Under the pieces are notes generated by a model. The model made no database searches and had not been told where the DNA came from. It worked only from the letters and a program-made list of their open reading frames with translations. A program made the position numbers and the translations under genes. A stretch of 7,516 bases of DNA from contig JBEKYH010000245.1 in the NCBI GenBank assembly GCA_049511115.1, positions 1 to 7,516 of the forward strand. The letters run 5' to 3'. This stretch comes from JBEKYH01 sp049511115. GTDB taxonomy: Bacteria > Planctomycetota > Phycisphaerae > Tepidisphaerales > Tepidisphaeraceae. Of this stretch, positions 5,333 to 7,516 are shown piece after piece (the stretch's first letter is position 1; each line of letters starts with the position of its first letter).

Positions 5333-7516
5333 ATGCGAAGCTTGATGCGGCGAGCGTTTTTACTCTCTTCAGCGGCGATGTTGGTCCTAGATCCAATCAA
5401 GTCGATGGGCCAGGCGACGCCCGCGGCTGATCAACCGGCCACACAACCGACAAGCACAACCCCGACAACCAAACCGACGACGCAGCCAATTGCGACCGAG
5501 GCAACGTTCAATTTTGACAACGCCCCCATCCAGACGGTGCTGAATTATCTGTCAACGACGTTTGGATTCGAAGTGGTGCCGCTGGTTCCGGTGACCGGCC
5601 GCGTGACAGTGCTCGCGGTCAAGCCGATCGGGCCCGACGATGCGCTGCAGCTCCTGAACACGGTGCTCAACGCCAACGGCTATGCCGCGGTGCGCCAGGA
5701 AGGCACACGCATCCTGAAGATCAACTCGGTGGACCGGACCAAGAAGGAAGGCATCCCGGTTCATTACGGAACCGATCCCAAGGATATCGCCGACACCGAC
5801 GAACTGATCACGCAGATCATGCCGGTGAAGAGCGTCGACGCGGTGCGGCTGCGGACGGACCTGACGCCGCTGATCAGCACCGACGCGGATATCACCTCCA
5901 ACCCGGGCAGCAACTCGATCATCGTCACCGACACCTCCAGCCGCATTAAGCGCCTGGCGCGGATCATCTTCGATCTGGACTCACGCGAGGCGGCGGAGAA
6001 CGGCATCGTGATCCGGCAGTTGAAGTATGCCGACGCGGCGGCGGCGGAGAAGCTTATCCTGGACATCTTTAAGCCGGCCGATCAGCAGCAGCAGGCGAAT
6101 CAGCCGGCGGGTGGTGGCGCCGCCGGGGCATTGGGGGCGGCCTTCGGCGCTGGCGGCCGAGGCGGCCGAGGCGGCGGCGGTGGCTTGGGCGGGGGCGGCC
6201 GCGGAGGCGCCGGAGGCGGCGGCACCGCCGACGCCGGGCGGATGGGAGTCATTGAAGCTTCCTCGGACGAGCGAACCAATACGATTGTTGTGACCGGTCC
6301 GGAGGAAGTTCTCGCCGTCGTGCGCGACGTGCTGACCCAGCTTGATAACAATCCGGCCGACGAAGAGACCTTTTTCCTTTATAAGGTGAGGAACGGTTCG
6401 GCCGTGGATATGCAGTCCACGCTTAACGCGCTTTTCAGCGGAACAGGCAACACCGGATCGACTGCTTCGCGCGCGATCAGTTCGCAGACGGGTAATTTGG
6501 TTTCGTCCGGGTTTGGGGGGGGCGGCGCGGGTGGCCGCGGCGGCGGTGGTGGCGGCGGTGGTGGCGGTGGCGGCCGTGGGGGCGGTGCAACTACGTTTGG
6601 GGGCGCGACCGGTACGGGTGCTGCCGCCTTTGGTGGCGGTGGTGGCGGCGGTGGAGGCGGTGGGCGCGGCGGCGGCGGAATCGGCGGAGCGGGGGGCACC
6701 AACATAGGCAGCCAGGCCCTGGGCGGCATCGCGTCGCTCATCGGTCAGGTTCTGGTGGTCGCAGACTCGGACACCAATTCGCTCCTGGTGGCGACGGCCA
6801 GCAAGTTCGAGAAGCAAGTGCACGACATCATCGACCAACTGGACCGGCCGGTTCCGCAGGTGCTGATCAAGTGCCTGGTGGCCGAGGTGACGCACGACAA
6901 CGGCGATCAGTTCGGCGCCGACTTCTCGGTGCTGAACGAGCGCACGAACTTCTTCACCGCGGGCACGTCTTCGACTGTTACGGTTGCCCAGCCGACGCAG
7001 CAGACGACGACCAGTGGCAACTCGGTAACAACCGTAAGCACCATCGGCACCAACAGCACCTCGACGACCAATGGGATCACCACCTTTGAGCGCGGTTCCC
7101 AGGGTGGCGTCAGCCTGGGCGCGGCGGCGGCGGCGGCGTCTTCGCCGGCAGGGTTGGTCTATGAGCTGGCCGAGAACAACGTCACGGCGACAGTGCAGGC
7201 CCTGGAGACGGCCGGCAAACTGGACGTGCTGTCGCGGCCTTACATCCTGACCAGCGACAACAAGGAAGCGACCATCGTCATCGGCCAGGAAGAGCCGTAT
7301 GTGAGCGACACGCGCACAGAGACGACCGGGCAGTTGGTGAACACCATCGAATACCAGGAAATCGGCGTGATCCTGGACGTGACCCCGCACGTCAATCCTG
7401 ACGGGCTGGTCATCATGCAGGTGAATCCGCAGGTATCGCAGCCTGAGCCGGGCGGCGTGACCATCACCGCGGGCGTCACCGCGCCGATCTTCTCCACGCG
7501 CAATGCCAGCGCCTAC
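5333..7516 (+). CDS. gspD: GspD/PilQ-family secretin with Gly-rich inserts (3' end outside window)
   Basis: 728 codons are open to the right edge. A signal peptide (MRSLMRR, hydrophobic 8-19, likely cut after GQA at 28) leads to a Thr/Gln/Pro-rich linker (29-56). Domains follow: N0 at about 57-130 (ATFNFDNAPIQTVLNYL..., ILKI at the end), N1 at about 157-216 (SNSIIVTD...ARIIFDLD), N2 at about 224-338 with a Gly-rich insert at 260-297, and N3 at about 345-504 with a larger Gly-rich insert at 393-455. The secretin core starts near 507 (VPQVLIKCLVAEV) and carries the family hallmark VLSRPYILTSDNKEATIVIG (632-651), then EIGVILDVTPHVNPDGLVIMQVNPQVS. A Thr/Ser-rich insert (545-584) lies early in the core. 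The last strands and any S-domain are missing. Secretins form the 12-16-mer outer-membrane channel through which folded substrates leave; N0 docks to GspC. The adjacent GspC/PilP-like gene fits this role. Confidence 0.96.
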   Translation, partial: MRSLMRRAFLLSSAAMLVLDPIKSMGQATPAADQPATQPTSTTPTTKPTTQPIATEATFNFDNAPIQTVLNYLSTTFGFEVVPLVPVTGRVTVLAVKPIGPDDALQLLNTVLNANGYAAVRQEGTRILKINSVDRTKKEGIPVHYGTDPKDIADTDELITQIMPVKSVDAVRLRTDLTPLISTDADITSNPGSNSIIVTDTSSRIKRLARIIFDLDSREAAENGIVIRQLKYADAAAAEKLILDIFKPADQQQQANQPAGGGAAGALGAAFGAGGRGGRGGGGGLGGGGRGGAGGGGTADAGRMGVIEASSDERTNTIVVTGPEEVLAVVRDVLTQLDNNPADEETFFLYKVRNGSAVDMQSTLNALFSGTGNTGSTASRAISSQTGNLVSSGFGGGGAGGRGGGGGGGGGGGGRGGGATTFGGATGTGAAAFGGGGGGGGGGGRGGGGIGGAGGTNIGSQALGGIASLIGQVLVVADSDTNSLLVATASKFEKQVHDIIDQLDRPVPQVLIKCLVAEVTHDNGDQFGADFSVLNERTNFFTAGTSSTVTVAQPTQQTTTSGNSVTTVSTIGTNSTSTTNGITTFERGSQGGVSLGAAAAAASSPAGLVYELAENNVTATVQALETAGKLDVLSRPYILTSDNKEATIVIGQEEPYVSDTRTETTGQLVNTIEYQEIGVILDVTPHVNPDGLVIMQVNPQVSQPEPGGVTITAGVTAPIFSTRNASAY
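6110..6223 (+). repeat. Gly-rich insert in GspD N2 domain
   Basis: 38 codons (residues 260-297), mostly Gly with Ala, Arg, Leu and Phe, containing GGRGGRGG units. They fall between the helix VIRQLKYADAAAAEKLILDIF and the strand carrying VIEASSDERTNTIVVTG, that is, in the loop where secretin N2/N3 repeats often carry extra residues. Confidence 0.9.
6509..6697 (+). repeat. Gly-rich insert in GspD N3 domain, with a G8 run
   Basis: 63 codons (residues 393-455), mostly Gly with Arg, Ala, Thr, Phe. The insert lies between the N3 helix DMQSTLNALF and the strand VLVVADSDTNSLLV. It contains eight consecutive G at 6515-6522 and six at 6691-6696. Confidence 0.9.

Noticed and set aside
6110..6697. Frameshift or assembly error in the gspD Gly-rich regions
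   Set aside because: The frame read through both inserts resumes correct N2, N3 and secretin sequence on the far side, so no shift is present in the given sequence.
5981..7390. Long antisense open frame (469 codons) opposite gspD
   Set aside because: It is Arg/Ala-rich with low-complexity runs opposite Gly codons, has no family resemblance, and lies wholly over a clear secretin gene; GC-rich coding DNA often leaves such a frame open.

Overview
The window is a run of same-strand genes for the envelope part of a type II secretion system (T2SS), or a closely related type IV pilus-like machine. In order it holds the tail of a GspJ-like minor pseudopilin (1-396), a GspK-like pseudopilin (393-1802), a GspL/PilM-type actin-like inner-membrane protein (1830-3311), a GspM/PilO-like protein (3380-4126), a glycine-rich exported protein ending in a domain that looks like GspC/PilP (4123-5058), a 274-bp gap with a possible 38-residue peptide (5155-5271), and a GspD/PilQ secretin that runs off the right edge (5333-7516). 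No RNA gene, CRISPR array or mobile element was seen. The DNA is GC-rich throughout, apart from a short AT-rich island at about 5231-5275.

The genes fit together as one machine. J and K would cap the pseudopilus tip, L and M form the inner-membrane platform, the GspC/PilP-like protein would link that platform to the secretin, and GspD is the outer-membrane channel. Coupling is tight: J/K and M/C-like each share an ATGA overlap, and K/L are 27 bp apart. The order L-M-C-like-D corresponds to pilM/N-pilO-pilP-pilQ, while J and K in front are T2SS-type. Relative to the usual gsp order, C and D sit after M. Motor and major-pilin genes (E, F, G, H, I) are not in the window and may lie upstream.

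The most unusual trait is low-complexity sequence inserted into several subunits: 21 consecutive glycines in GspK, about 105 Gly-dominated residues in the GspC-like protein, two Gly-rich inserts in the periplasmic N2 and N3 domains of GspD, a Ser/Gly tail in GspK, and Thr/Pro-rich linkers in GspM and GspD. The second point of interest is the gap before gspD. There a small ORF with its own good ribosome binding site repeats the start of the secretin signal peptide (11 of 24 residues identical without gaps) and may be a relic of a local duplication.

The organism is probably a Gram-negative-type (diderm) bacterium with high GC. The PilM-type GspL, the GspK with an EF-hand-like loop, and the Gly-rich and Thr/Gln/Pro-rich linkers suggest Planctomycetota (perhaps Phycisphaerae-like), but this is inference from style and not proven by a marker gene.
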